DNA of 64,000 nucleotides, from assembly GCA_018806985.1 (NCBI GenBank), contig JADANN010000401.1, forward strand, positions 2,108,001 through 2,172,000, in the 5' to 3' direction. Made by a program: the position numbers and the translations under genes. A model generated the notes under the pieces. It ran no database searches and was not told the DNA's origin. It worked only from the letters and a program-made list of their open reading frames with translations. Within the stretch, counting starts at the first letter, position 1; every line of letters starts with the position of its first letter. This document shows positions 47,161 to 58,307 of the stretch, piece by piece. Origin of the DNA: Angiostrongylus vasorum (Eukaryota > Nematoda > Chromadorea > Rhabditida > Metastrongylidae).

Positions 47161-47798
47161 CTCTAAAAAATATATATGGTAGTGATAGGAGGTAGTCTTC
47201 AGCATTGTCAGCTTCAGTTGCAGGCTACCATCAAGTTCTCTGAAGCATTTATAATTAATGCCGATCCACATCTATTTGAACCGGTTCGTTATCCATACTT
47301 ATTTAAACTCTACAAATACAAGAAAAGAACGCTTTCCGCCAATGCAAACTAAAACTGAAACCTTAAGATGCCCTAAGATCGGGACATAAAAGAAACTTGA
47401 ATGCACTCAAAAAAGAGTAAATTTACGTCCCTTCCACATGTTTTACACAAGGGAGCGCTTTTTTTCTTTGCGTAGAACTAACGCATTCGCTAATTTTCTT
47501 CTTGTTCAAAAAAACCGGACAGCAGGCAAACAACAGCACAATATCGAACTGATAATGTCACTATGGAAATGTTCATTGTTCTCAAAGAATGTTCCAGAAC
47601 AGATCATCGAGTGGAGGTACTCGTGATAATGCTCTTTTAAGCGTCTACTAAATAACACTGGTTTCACTTAATAGATTTATGATGACGCCTAATTTTTGAT
47701 GACTAAAACAAGTGATGACGATGTCTACTTGCCCATTATGCGCAATTAGAACACGAACGTACGGCGAATGCAGCTACTTGCGATTTGGTAATAAATTA

Positions 47799-48075
47799 AG
47801 GACAAAGCGTCCAGCTTCAACCAATCTCTGACGGATGCGCCATGCTTTCGACTTCACTATGGATCGTCACTGGTGATTGAATGCCTATCTGGCCTATACT
47901 TCCTCTACCTGCAAGATCCTCCGATGGATCAACTCAATACTGCTATTCCTCTAGACACGTCTGGTAGCAATCTGCAGACCACGGAAGGATAAAATGCTTG
48001 GTGAGTCCGAGGTACGGGATCGAACCAAAGCCCATGTGTGTGGGTATTTCTAACCACTGCGCCACATGTGCCCTC
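47799..48075 (-). repeat. Family A tRNA-derived SINE
   Basis: AGGACAAAGCGTCCAGCTTC to CCACTGCGCCACATGTGCCC. Diverged in the middle. Confidence 0.75.
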
Positions 48076-48935
48076 CTTTGATCTAATTCATTAGATCAAA
48101 AATTACTGGTATTTCGGTGAACATATCACTCCATCAGGTGGTCATTCAAATAACCATTTCTGAAACAATCCCAAACGTTTAAAACAGTTGAAATTAACAA
48201 CGCTGCTCTGTGTGAATGTTACCGCTGTATTCATGCAGTACTGGCAGATTTTATTTGGAAATAGTACAAACCTGTCCAAACAAAAGTAAAATGCACAAAA
48301 GTACATCTGAAGAACAATCCGATTAAGAGGGGAAGAAATCTACTTTAGGTTCGTTAACGCCAACAAACGAAATAAAAGCACAGCTTCATGTCGCTGCGCA
48401 ATTCCAAATCTACAAATGAGTGGAATTGCAAAATTGGAGAACAAAGCAAACATCATCCTGAGCAATTGGTTAGATGGGAGATCCAGAACTGATTCGAAGT
48501 ACAATGACTTCATGGATGACAACAAACCAGACGTGTTAATAAAATTGCACCTACTAGTTGCGATATTGAAGGTAGTCTTACTATTGGAACTGACCTGTGT
48601 TCACATTTCAACCTATAGAATACAAGTCTCATATATACTCTTCATACGAATAGTGCAGCTGGTACAAAAACTGGTTCATAAGCGTAGCAAAGTAGAAATT
48701 CACCAAGAGGAAAATCCACGGAGTTAGAATTAGTGTAAGAAATTGAAAAAATGTAAGAACAGTGGAAGTTGGAGACAACTGGAGCAATCGAATGATTTTT
48801 ATTCTACAACAAAGAAGAGAAGCTACAAGGCTTATCATTCAAAAATTCACGGCATAGTAAGTGTTAAGGAAGGAAGAATTATGCGATTGTCGAAGGATTC
48901 TCATTATTCATGTTCATGTTCTCATCATCAAGAAC
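48076..48935. other. 3' flank of the MYST gene; no other gene recognised
   Basis: A plus-strand frame at 48416-48727 has no homology or splice support. Otherwise unique AT-rich DNA containing the untranslated end of the MYST gene. Confidence 0.35.
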
Positions 48936-51900
48936 TCAGTTACGTCTCTTTGGTCTATCAAAAGTTTTTGCATTCCAAATCAGGCATTTCGCATTGAGAC
49001 GCCTTAGTGGTGGACCTGGCCGCTCAACACCGCTATCCTGGTCCAATTTCGGATTATGAACTATGTACGTTCCGCCTTTGAATCAACAATATATTAAGCA
49101 ACTGTATCAGCAATCAGTGAGTTAAAAGGTATACTCTGTAATAGAAACATACCTTTGAGATGAGAAAGCAGTCCAATTGGTCCCATTGTGGCCTTGATAT
49201 CTTCTCTGTTAATGCCAACGAGCGCTTCAAGATCATCTACGGTGACATCTTCTACCTTGAATTGGCATATGATAAAGTCAAACAGTAAAACGTGATATAT
49301 AAACATTAAATACGTACATAAATTTCAAGAAGAAACAGTCCTAGTAAAGAAAACACGAAATGAGGGAAAAAACTTGCTAAACAAGTAGTTGGAAAGTAAA
49401 CGGCAAAGAAGTCGCCAGGACAGATGGAAAAGAAACTAACTAGTATGTTGTGAACAGAAAGTCAATATGAAACTAGCCTTGCGCATTGCTGTACAATCAA
49501 AAAATTCCAGAAGAACCCACAACCAGTATTTTTTATACGATATTTCACCAAGGTCCGAAAACGGACGCTCTGGAGTACCTGGGTATTTTGCTCTTTTTGA
49601 CATTTCATAGCCTGAAAAAACATTACAAGAAAGTAAAAATTTAACATGAAATGAAGAATAAAAATGTAGTCTGCAAAATCGTCGAGGAACATACTTAGTT
49701 GTATCAACAGATTTCCATAGCCCTTACGTTGATAACAAGGCAAAGTCATAATACAAGCGAGATTATTCGGAGAATACATTTCCTTTGAAAACATAGCGGC
49801 GATATGAGTGCCATCATCGTCTATCTGAATTAGACATAAAGGATAGAAAAATAAAGGCTAAAACTCTCGGAGTTGATTAGTTCCTGAGGGATGCGTCATG
49901 AATTCGATTTCATTAGGCATTGTTGGAGGCGACTTGATGGATATGTGGCCTTTATAATAAATCGCGGTGCCCTAGCGATGTATCGAGCCAATGCTGCTAT
50001 CCTACCAGACAAGTCTAGTAGAAATTTACCGAAACCGGAGGGATGGAAGCGTTGATGGGCCTTCGGCGAGAAGATCGATCTTATGTGTATTATAGGGCGC
50101 CTCCGACCACTGCGCTACATGCGCCCCTTGCGCGAATTAGAGACAAATTACGAGGTAAAACCATCTGCTACATCAATCCCTGAGAGGATAAGGAATTAAG
50201 AAAGAAACTGACCTCGCATAGTAAGTAGAATATGAAGTTCTCTACGTCGAAGCATAACGTCTTGTGATCAATGAAAAGTTTAGCGAGCAGACATAGTCGT
50301 TGGCAATAGAACTGAAATATTCAACATGAGACGATACATGAAGCACTTTCAACATACTTAACATATCCATAACAGCAAAAGCTTTTCAAATAACTATCGA
50401 CGATAACTGGAATGGGGAAATTCGATACTCATATTGTTGCGAATATCTGGAAGAAAACATGCGCAGAACTCCTTCTGGTGATGAAAACCTTAGCACATTG
50501 AAAAGCTGAATTAAAGATATGATTGTAGAGACGGGAACAAAGAATAGTTAGCATGAATACCATCGAAATTATTTCTCGTCAACTAAGTGCAAATAACTCA
50601 AAAGACCGACTTTGTATAAACCTGGGTATAATAATCGATATATCTACATAAACGTTATTACGATCGGCCCTTTTCTAGCTGACTGGAGGTTGGTATAGAT
50701 GTTCTCTTTATTGATTTTGTCGTTGTTCAATAGCTGACGTTTCGCCGACTTTGCCTTCCTCAGACCCGTGCCGATGGACCACCCGTGTGTTGTTCACGAG
50801 GGATGAGCAACTCCGTTCATCACACGTGCACAACACACGGGTGGTTTAACGGCACGAGTCTGAGAAAGGCGAATTCGGCGAAACGTCAGCCATTGAACAA
50901 TGACAACAACAACAATAGGTGCATATAAATGACATGCTGCAGAGAAATCAACAACTATCATTTTACAAGAAGTCGCCCATAAGTAGACATGGCATAGCTC
51001 TCGTATACGATCACTGTAGAATGCAATTCACAAACGTACACCGAAAGGCAGTTCATACCGTTGTTTAAGGCCAACAGTGTAAAACTATTTAGCACCTTGC
51101 ACTACATCTCGGCCGTCACAGGAACTACAACAAAAATTTCCACAAATGACGGACACATCTCGCTTCAACTCTCATCGACATATAAAATAATAAAAACAAC
51201 GTCAAAATAAACGCTGTACTGTAAGCTGAATGAAGCTAACTGCCACATTGATATCTGCGTAAGATATTATGAAGAAACAAGAGTTCCGAAACGTTCAATG
51301 TCACCGAATTTATACTTTGATGGATCTTAGAAGACTAGAATGGAGGGAAATTTACTGTACACAGCGCAACAAATAGTGATTAACAGTAAAACAACCTCAT
51401 TATTATTATGACTACTACATAGCCTAATTGTACGGAAAACACTGGATCTAACTTTCCAATTTCGTCAACCATGTTGCTGTTCACAGTCAACATCTTAAGT
51501 TAGAGTTTACTGAGTATTATAGCCCATCTTCGTCATAGTAACGGTCTGTGCTCAATTATTCTAGAACTATTTCTTCCCAGAAATGGCAAATGCTCTGCTT
51601 GGAGATACCATTCATTCTTTTTGCCCTTGCCAGTAATCGAATACTAAGTTGCAGACTCGTAATAAACCGAAACCTTAACAAGGACATTGCGTAGGTGCTA
51701 AAAACCATAAACACTACAAGCACTAATCGGTTCGTACAAGCATTAAGTCATTACGCGAAGCAATAAATTTGCAACATTCTAACGGTTTACCGCCGTATCG
51801 TAGCTAGGTGTTCCTGGGCGTCGGGCTGCGATGTACATCGGAGGAATTCATACACTCAGCAGAGCATTTCAAGCTGCAGAGTCTGGCTTTTCCGTCATGA

Positions 51901-54311
51901 AACCCAGCTAAGAATAAACTAATACCAGGATCTACCACCATCCTGGTATCAAAGTAGTCGCATGGTGGCAAATCCACCTCTGATCCACAGAGGCGGCGAT
52001 AGCCTGTGATGGGGACGATCGGGGGTAGATTTTGGCCAGGCTGACCTTGGGACTCCAGGGAGGCACAATGGCTAAGCTAACAAAACTCCGAAACAATGGA
52101 GACTATGCTGGAACCCGCACAGCCAATGAAGACGGGCCAACCAAGTGTCCAAGTAATAACTTTGCAAATTTGAGGTCATGGAATTCCCACTGGTGGAATA
52201 TGTGAGTCATTTTTGTTCTCCTCTCACGGATCTCATTTACCTACTTCCATAACGTTTGTAGATGGATCGAATACTAAGTATCATCCGGATTCGCATGCCT
52301 TTGCAATTACTTAGAATAACTGGTGGTTAAAAACAAAGGAGGAAAACCATATGTTTAATTGGATAGAACCGCTACTAAAGGTATCTGGAAATAATAAAAA
52401 ATATGTAGTCGGTAATTCCAGGTAGATGAAAACTAAATAAATTGATATTATAAAGATAAAGATACTTCACGAATAAAGGAAGCATATTAATTAAACATCG
52501 AAAGTTTCTTCCCACACATGTCGACTTCTGCTGAAGGTCATAACAAGTGCTAAGCATGATCCCATACAGAATTAATCTCTTCAATCCAAGAGCAATTCGA
52601 CGCATAATCACCATAAAACTTAACCTTTTCCAGAGCACCAAACACTTCATATACTTTAATATCGCTTTCTTCATAAATATTCTCTCCTGGTGGACATGAG
52701 GGCTTGCAGTCGTTAGCTAAATGACATGCATAGCGACATCTATCCTCAGTGTAAAGAAGACAATTCTCACAAACAAAAAGCCGATCCACAGCTTTATTCT
52801 TCAATCGATAAGGAGAGTAGTACCAGCACTGGATTTCATAACTACCAAACACGATTTTTTCGATGTTCTTTTCCGGTGGTGTTTTTCTGTGATTGTCAGC
52901 TCGTGCTCCAAATTTCTCCAACGGAAGCAGTTCTTCATCGTTATCCCTCCGCCTTTTTCTTCTAAGACGGAGATCGCATCCTCCTTCAACATGTGGGGGC
53001 AACTCTATATCTGAATGAAGAAAATCAAAATGGGAACCGCAAAAAAAGGTACCTATATCCACGGTGGAGTGTTTTGGTGCCATTTCGATAAACCTAAAAA
53101 GTGAAAATGTGAAGTTACCTGCAATATTCCATAACAGATAGTCAATTCATATAAATAATAAGACGTAAAGCATCAGTCGATAGATTATTTAAATGTAACA
53201 TCCACTAGAGACACTAAAAGGTCCTTTCAGTAACAGATGACTCTTGATGTGAGAGAAACTTAGTCCACAAGCTACCGAAAACCCCAAGGTCTATCTAAAT
53301 ATCTAAATCAATAAGTCTTTCCAAATCAACTACATTGCAATGAGATACACCTGCTACGGACGTTTACATAAAGGTCGGAATAAAATCAATTATGCAAAAA
53401 TTGTAGGCATTCAAAGCTACGAGGAGGAAATATGCGGATTAGAAGGCCAAACTTTAGTACCAGTATGAGAAACGCACAACTAATATCGTGGCGAAATCAC
53501 GAAGAGGCTCACTTTTGGGTTAGTTTTGAATTGTAAACTTTACCCCATTCATAAATACGAGTAAATGAGATAATGCTTAAAAACATGAGCCCGAAACTGA
53601 CCAACGTTAATAAAACTCAAGTTAGCTTAGGATGTATAAAAGCTTCATAAAATAGAAACAATTCAACCAACTGGTCGCCACTTATCCACTGGTCAAGACG
53701 ACGATCCTGCCCTTCAAAATGCACAAAATATTCATATTTTCTTTCCGACGCGTCCTTATTCTGGAACAATACTTTGGAAAACTTGGGCCTGCTTACGCGT
53801 TTACCAATGTGCAACACTTTTATTGAAAGACCACCAAAATTGCTGATAGCTCCTATAAAAGACGGCTAAGAAAAAGGCGAAACGAAGGAGACGCATGGTG
53901 TGGTGGTGAACACACTTGCCCCCAGAAAAGGTAATAACGAGGTTCGATCCCCGCTGCAGGCACCTACTGTCCAAATTTTTGCAAATACCTCAGCATCACT
54001 GTAGTTGAATTTCACACCACCAGAGTCATTTTCAGCGCAGGTACTAAGCAAAGCAAAACGAACTGAACTGATTACACATTGATTCAATCCAAGTTATCTC
54101 TACCTACTTCTTTCCCACCATCTCCCAGTCTTAATTCATAAGGTAAAGCCATAGATCCACAACTTCTCTTCTTCAGCAGAGTTGCCAAAACCCTCCTTCT
54201 TTCGCCGTTCACTAAACGCCACACAACAACACGTTCATTAACTTTCACATCGTCCATACCGGTCGCATTCCTCTCCGCTTCATCAGCCAATGCAGATGTC
54301 CCATTTACCAT
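48936..54311 (-). CDS. MYST-family histone acetyltransferase (MOF/KAT8-like)
   Basis: Nuclear lysine acetyltransferase. Exons on the minus strand: ATG at 54311 (NERVVVWR) to about 54190-54230; 53660-53816 (chromo-barrel, [12 protein letters not shown]); 52625-53093 (basic linker, [14 protein letters not shown]-x2-C-x12-H-x4-C finger); 50213-50311 ([14 protein letters not shown]); 49695-49824 ([16 protein letters not shown]); 49478-49611 ([18 protein letters not shown]); 49153-49255; 48936-49075 ([10 protein letters not shown], stop). The acetyl-CoA motif QRKGYG, the conserved cysteine before it and the glutamate of TPERP are all present, so it should be active. About 450 residues. From exon 2 on the phases agree; the exon 1-2 junction is off by one base and a family B arm sits in that intron. 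The 49478 donor is GC. MOF-like rather than Tip60-like because of [10 protein letters not shown] and KVYEVFG. Confidence 0.93.
49849..50127 (-). repeat. Family A tRNA-derived SINE
   Basis: AAATAAAGGCTAAAACTCTC to CCACTGCGCTACATGCGCCC. It lies in the MYST intron between exons 50213-50311 and 49695-49824. Confidence 0.85.
50720..50915. mobile_element. Large inverted repeat with hammerhead-like motifs
   Basis: The arms (about 50732-50812 and 50829-50910) are inverted: GCTGACGTTTCGCCGACTTT against GGCGAATTCGGCGAAACGTC, and GGACCACCCGTGTGTTGT against ACAACACACGGGTGGTTTA. The loop GATGAGCAACTCCGTTCATC is itself partly palindromic. Each arm has CTGAG...GGCGAAACGTCAGC reading outward, the motif of the Penelope tail at 2583. 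Lies in a MYST intron. Confidence 0.6.
51779..52169 (+). repeat. Family C repeat, full length
   Basis: CTAACGGTTTACCGCCGTATC start, TCGCATGGTGGCAAATCCAC middle, end GAAGACGGGCCAACCAAGTG then TCCAAGTAATAAC. MYST intron, opposite strand. Confidence 0.75.
53855..54020 (-). repeat. Family B single arm
   Basis: GGCTAAGAAAAAGGCGAAAC, GGTGTGGTGGTGAACACAC, ending ACCTCAGCATCACTGTAGTTG. Inserted between MYST exons 1 and 2, within about 40 bases of the exon 2 acceptor. Confidence 0.7.
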
Positions 54312-54581
54312 CACAAGTCAGAACAACGGAGAATACAACGAACTAAAGGGATCCTGTGTTTGTAAAGTTGATCTTTCACAAATAAGCTTCGAAACGATAC
54401 ATATTAGAACTCGATAAAACTGAAGCAACAACTTTCGATAGATTCATGAGATATTAGAACATTTATGTTCAAAAACAGAGATTGCGCAATGCAGATAACC
54501 AGCGAAATCATCTCGTCCTGTTTAAATAATATCGCATCTGGGAAATTATAGTAGTAAGCACAGTTCAAACGAAAAAAATTG

Positions 54582-57505
54582 TCATTTAATGTATTTATCC
54601 ATGAATTTTTTGTGGAATTCTGAACGGATCGCATCATTTATGAATGAGGGTTCCTTCCGTCGCTCATCGAGACCTAAAAAAAATGCCACTAGATTTTGCA
54701 CTCATGTAGCCACATTCCAACGATAAAAGTATTCAAATCAGTGGTGAAGGTGGAGGGAGTAGAGCAGCGTTTAGTGGTGCCATCGACCAGGAAGCACATG
54801 CGCTAGTTCGACCCTTTCCCAAAGCTCTCCTCCGATCTATGCGCGAACACCCTAGACCGGTTATCTCCAAGAATGCAAGGTGACTTGACTAAACCAGAAT
54901 CACTGAAATATGGATACTTACAGATTTCTCTGCAGTCAATGGTTACAGCGCTCAAATCTTACAACTAGTATGAAGTCCTTGGCTAAAAGAAGTGGGAATC
55001 TATAGACGGTAAGTTGCAAGTAAGGAAAAAAAGGATGAAGCCTTCTGCGTTGATCAATACCTGAGGGATGCGCCGTGCATTCGACTTCATTACGCATCGC
55101 TGGATGTGACTGAATGCATATCTGGCCTTTATAATGACTCGCCGTGGCCTACGGATGTATCGAGTCAGTGCTGCTATCCTCCCACACAACTTTGGCACCT
55201 ACTTGCCAATCTCGGAGTGTATGGCATGGTGGATCTGGGGTGCGAGGATCGACTTCATGTGCTTTGCAGGTCACCACCGACCACTGCGCTACACGCGCAT
55301 TTGTAATGGTGATGTGAGCATATAGTTGCTACTTACAAAATGATACCGTACATTAGTTTTCATCAGGACATTTTACTACATTTTCACCTTTCGCACAATT
55401 TTTGAAAACAACATCATCGTCCCATCTTCGCTTGACTTTGAACTCGCCACCATTTGAAGATGAAGATCCAGATTCGACTATATTTAATAATGGATTGCCA
55501 GAAAGGATATTATCCATTCTAATCTTTTCCTGCAATGAAACTAAAATGAGCGAGAAACCATAAGCCTCGTAAAAACCTTCGTCTTGTAACACAAACTTCA
55601 CGTTTCTTCTCCTCTTCCTCTCTTGCAGCTTTCTCGTCCGCGCGTTCCTTCTTAATCCTTTCCAGTTCGGCCATTAATGCTGCAGTGTCGTCCTCATCGG
55701 AGTCAATGTCTGATGAATCAGGCTGTAAACCACGATTACTGAATTTGAAGCTGTTAGAAACAAGTATCTATCCTCGAATTTCATTATAAAATACCTACAA
55801 TGTTATTGTTTTCGTCGAAAAGTAGTTTTTTACTTATCTGTAATAGTAAATAAATAAAAATTTTACACATAATGCATTTGCAGGAAAGCTCTCGTGGCTG
55901 AAACTTTGACTCATGTAGATTGCTTCTCTGCGGTCAAGAGATATCTGGCAGCAAAGCATACAAAGCCTCATGGTAATATCGTTTCGCCAAAAGGAATATG
56001 ATTAAATGATTCCATAAAACAGCCCTAGAGTGAAATGGACGAATTATACTGGTGCTCGTAAGAGATACTCGACCATTTACCGAATTAAAACGGATAGGAC
56101 TGAATCAAATGCTAACAACCTCAGCATTCCCAACATTTATTAAGAATTATAGCTAAAGGTTTTTAACCCACTGCAGTATGTACCCACAAACATGGAAGTG
56201 AAGTGCCCTCCGTTAAGATAACAGTGTGAGCCAACTTCAAGCCCTACAGATCCACACCACCCCGCCGATCTCTTTGGCTCAATGTTATTTTCCAGTACTG
56301 AGCTGTAAAGTTGGCACAGGATAATTTCAGAACTATACCCAGGTCATGAAGACAGAAATAGCTTCTCAGTTTAGCTCACTGGTGATTAGTCCTGTGTTAT
56401 TTGTAGGAATCCTAAGGCAAAACAAATGTTTACCGTGTACTGAAAGGAGTAAAGGAAAAACTGATTAAAAAAAAACGGTGGAATGCTTCCGAAAACACCG
56501 TTATATTCATCAAACACGAAGCGTTGGTGCAATTTTTTGCTCATGTTAACATAATCTAACAACTTTAAATACGCGTAAGAAAACACAACTTCCAGTCGAT
56601 TTCTAACCAGCGTAATACGAATACACTCACTTGGATGGTCCGTCGTCACTCGTGCCTCTTGTGCGAGCCTCTGCATAATTTCCCGTTTCTCGAAGTTTTG
56701 CTGGTTTAGACACTGCGGTTCCCCGGAGTCCCGAAGTCGACCTGGCCAATCTGCCTCAGGTCGTCACCACCACAGGGAGTCGCCGCCTTTGTGGATCAGA
56801 GGGAGATCTGCCACCAAGCCAGTAGCTTGATACCATGACGGTGGTGGGTCCTGGTACTGGTTTACTCTCAGCTGGGCTTCCTGATGGAAACGCTGGACTC
56901 CTCAGCATGGGAGACACTGCTACGAGGATGAATCCTCTCGCTGGACATCGCAGTCCGACATCCAAGAACACCTCCCTGCCATGATGAGGTAAACCGTTGG
57001 GAAGTATTATGACTATAGAGAACGAAACGGTAAAAAGGAAGTCTCACACCAAATAATGACTCTAATTAGTTTTCTAATGACCCATGCACAACATAGAGTG
57101 GTGGTATTTCAAATAATAGAAGCTGTTGCCTATAAACCTATCACATTATTAATACAACGTGAAAGTTGGAAATACAGAACGTACCTCATCTAAGGGTTCA
57201 TCTGCATCTACTGTTGCGTGCGAGATCTCATCAAATCTCGTTCTTTTGCTACTAGAACCAGAAGCTGTAGTGTCGCGACTACGTCTTTCTTTCGATGCCA
57301 ACTTCTCCTTATCTTCAAGCTCACGCCTCAAGTCTCGTCTTCTCAGCTCCTCTTCTGTGCCCTGTCCAGTTTGTCGATATTTCAATTTCGTATGTGATGG
57401 CATATCTTTCGACGAGTACTGCTGTGAAAGCTTCGACAGATCTCCCTCTGTCCTACCCGTACCGCCTCTGGCGGGGTGAAATGTTGGTCGATGAGCAGTC
57501 GTCAT
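54582..57505 (-). CDS. cwc-15: Spliceosome-associated protein CWC15
   Basis: Component of the Prp19-associated/catalytic spliceosome. Four exons on the minus strand: 57185-57505 ([50 protein letters not shown]), 55597-55722 (acidic run then [18 protein letters not shown]), 55388-55529 ([29 protein letters not shown]), 54582-54673 ([20 protein letters not shown], stop). All splice sites are GT-AG and phases agree (0, 0, 1); total 226 residues, close to the usual 229. The 5' end has CCAGTTTTAG one base before the ATG, a likely trans-splice acceptor. The MYST gene starts 270 bases downstream. Introns hold a family C copy, a family A SINE and a family T fragment. Confidence 0.96.
54762..54915 (+). 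repeat. Family T SINE fragment
   Basis: AGCAGCGTTTAGTGGTGCC head-like start, GCGCTAGTTCGACCCTTTCC B box, and TGACTTGACTAAACCAGAAT body; the tail is lost. CWC15 intron 3. Confidence 0.5.
55027..55301 (-). repeat. Family A tRNA-derived SINE
   Basis: AAAAAAGGATGAAGCCTTCT to CCACTGCGCTACACGCGCAT. CWC15 intron 3, same strand as the gene. Confidence 0.85.
56690..57005 (-). repeat. Family C repeat, 3'-truncated
   Basis: GAAGTTTTGCTGGTTTAGAC to CATGATGAGGTAAACCGTTG. The AAGT-type tail is missing. CWC15 intron 1. Confidence 0.7.
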
Positions 57506-57515
57506 CCTAAAACTG
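57506..57515 (-). other. Probable SL trans-splice acceptor of CWC15
   Basis: Minus-strand CCAGTTTTAG followed by GATG. An acceptor this close to the ATG with no upstream exon visible is typical of spliced-leader addition in nematodes. Inference. Confidence 0.45.
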
Positions 57516-57588
57516 GAACGAATACAAGCAGTAATACATGCACAGAATTCGAGTAGGAAAAAATACTGATGAACAGAATAGCTTAAAT

Positions 57589-57876
57589 AAACGATAAAGC
57601 ATTTTGCGCATTTTTTGAGAGATGCGCAGTGCATTCGACTTCAACAAGCACCGCTAGAAGGCATTGTTAGAGGCGAATGAATGGATACCTGTTCTATACA
57701 ATGACTCGCGGTGGGCCACCGATGTAAAGAGCCAATTCTGCTACCCACCCGGACAAGTCTGGTACCAATTTCCCAACTTCGGAGGGATGGAGGGCTTGGT
57801 GGGCATGGGCGCGGGACCGAACCAAAGGCCACGCATGTATTAAAAGGCCTCCTTAACCACTGCCCTACATGCGCTC
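57589..57876 (-). repeat. Family A tRNA-derived SINE
   Basis: AACGATAAAGCATTTTGCGC to CCACTGCCCTACATGCGCTC. It carries a short internal duplication (AGAAGGCATTGTTAGAGGCG). Between the divergent CWC15 and B56 starts. Confidence 0.8.
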
Positions 57877-57894
57877 TGTCTAAGGAAAATACAA

Positions 57895-58168
57895 AAGGAT
57901 AAAAGGATGAAGCTCGCGTTGATCAATCCCTTAGGTATACGCCATGAATTCGACTTTATTAAGCATCGTTGCAGGTGATTGCATACCTAGCTTTTACAAT
58001 GACCCGCAGTGGCCTACCGATGTATCGAGACAGTGCTGCTATCCTCCCAGACATGTTTGGTACAAATTTGCCAATCCGGAGGGATAGGAGGCTTGGTGAG
58101 CCTATGGCGCGGGACCAATCTCATGCGTATTGTGGGGCGCCTCTAACCACTAGGCTAAACTCCCCCCT
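57895..58168 (-). repeat. Family A tRNA-derived SINE
   Basis: AAGGATAAAAGGATGAAGCT to CCACTAGGCTAAACTCCCCC. In the same orientation as the previous copy and only about 20 bases from it, ending about 140 bases before the B56 start codon. Confidence 0.82.
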
Positions 58169-58307
58169 CCTAAAAAAAGAATGAAAAGGTTGACTTAGCA
58201 GTTAAAATACCGAGGAAGAGAGATGTGCAATAAGGAAATCCATCTTTAGTAAACAGAATTTTCGAAAAGTGATCCGAGCGCTCGAATGAGAATCTGTGGC
58301 GCAGACA

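Noticed and set aside
52721..53014. Plus-strand frames of about 80-97 residues
   Set aside because: Antisense shadows of the MYST zinc-finger exon.
57159..57510. Plus-strand frames of up to 106 residues
   Set aside because: Antisense shadows of CWC15 exon 1, whose protein match is unambiguous.
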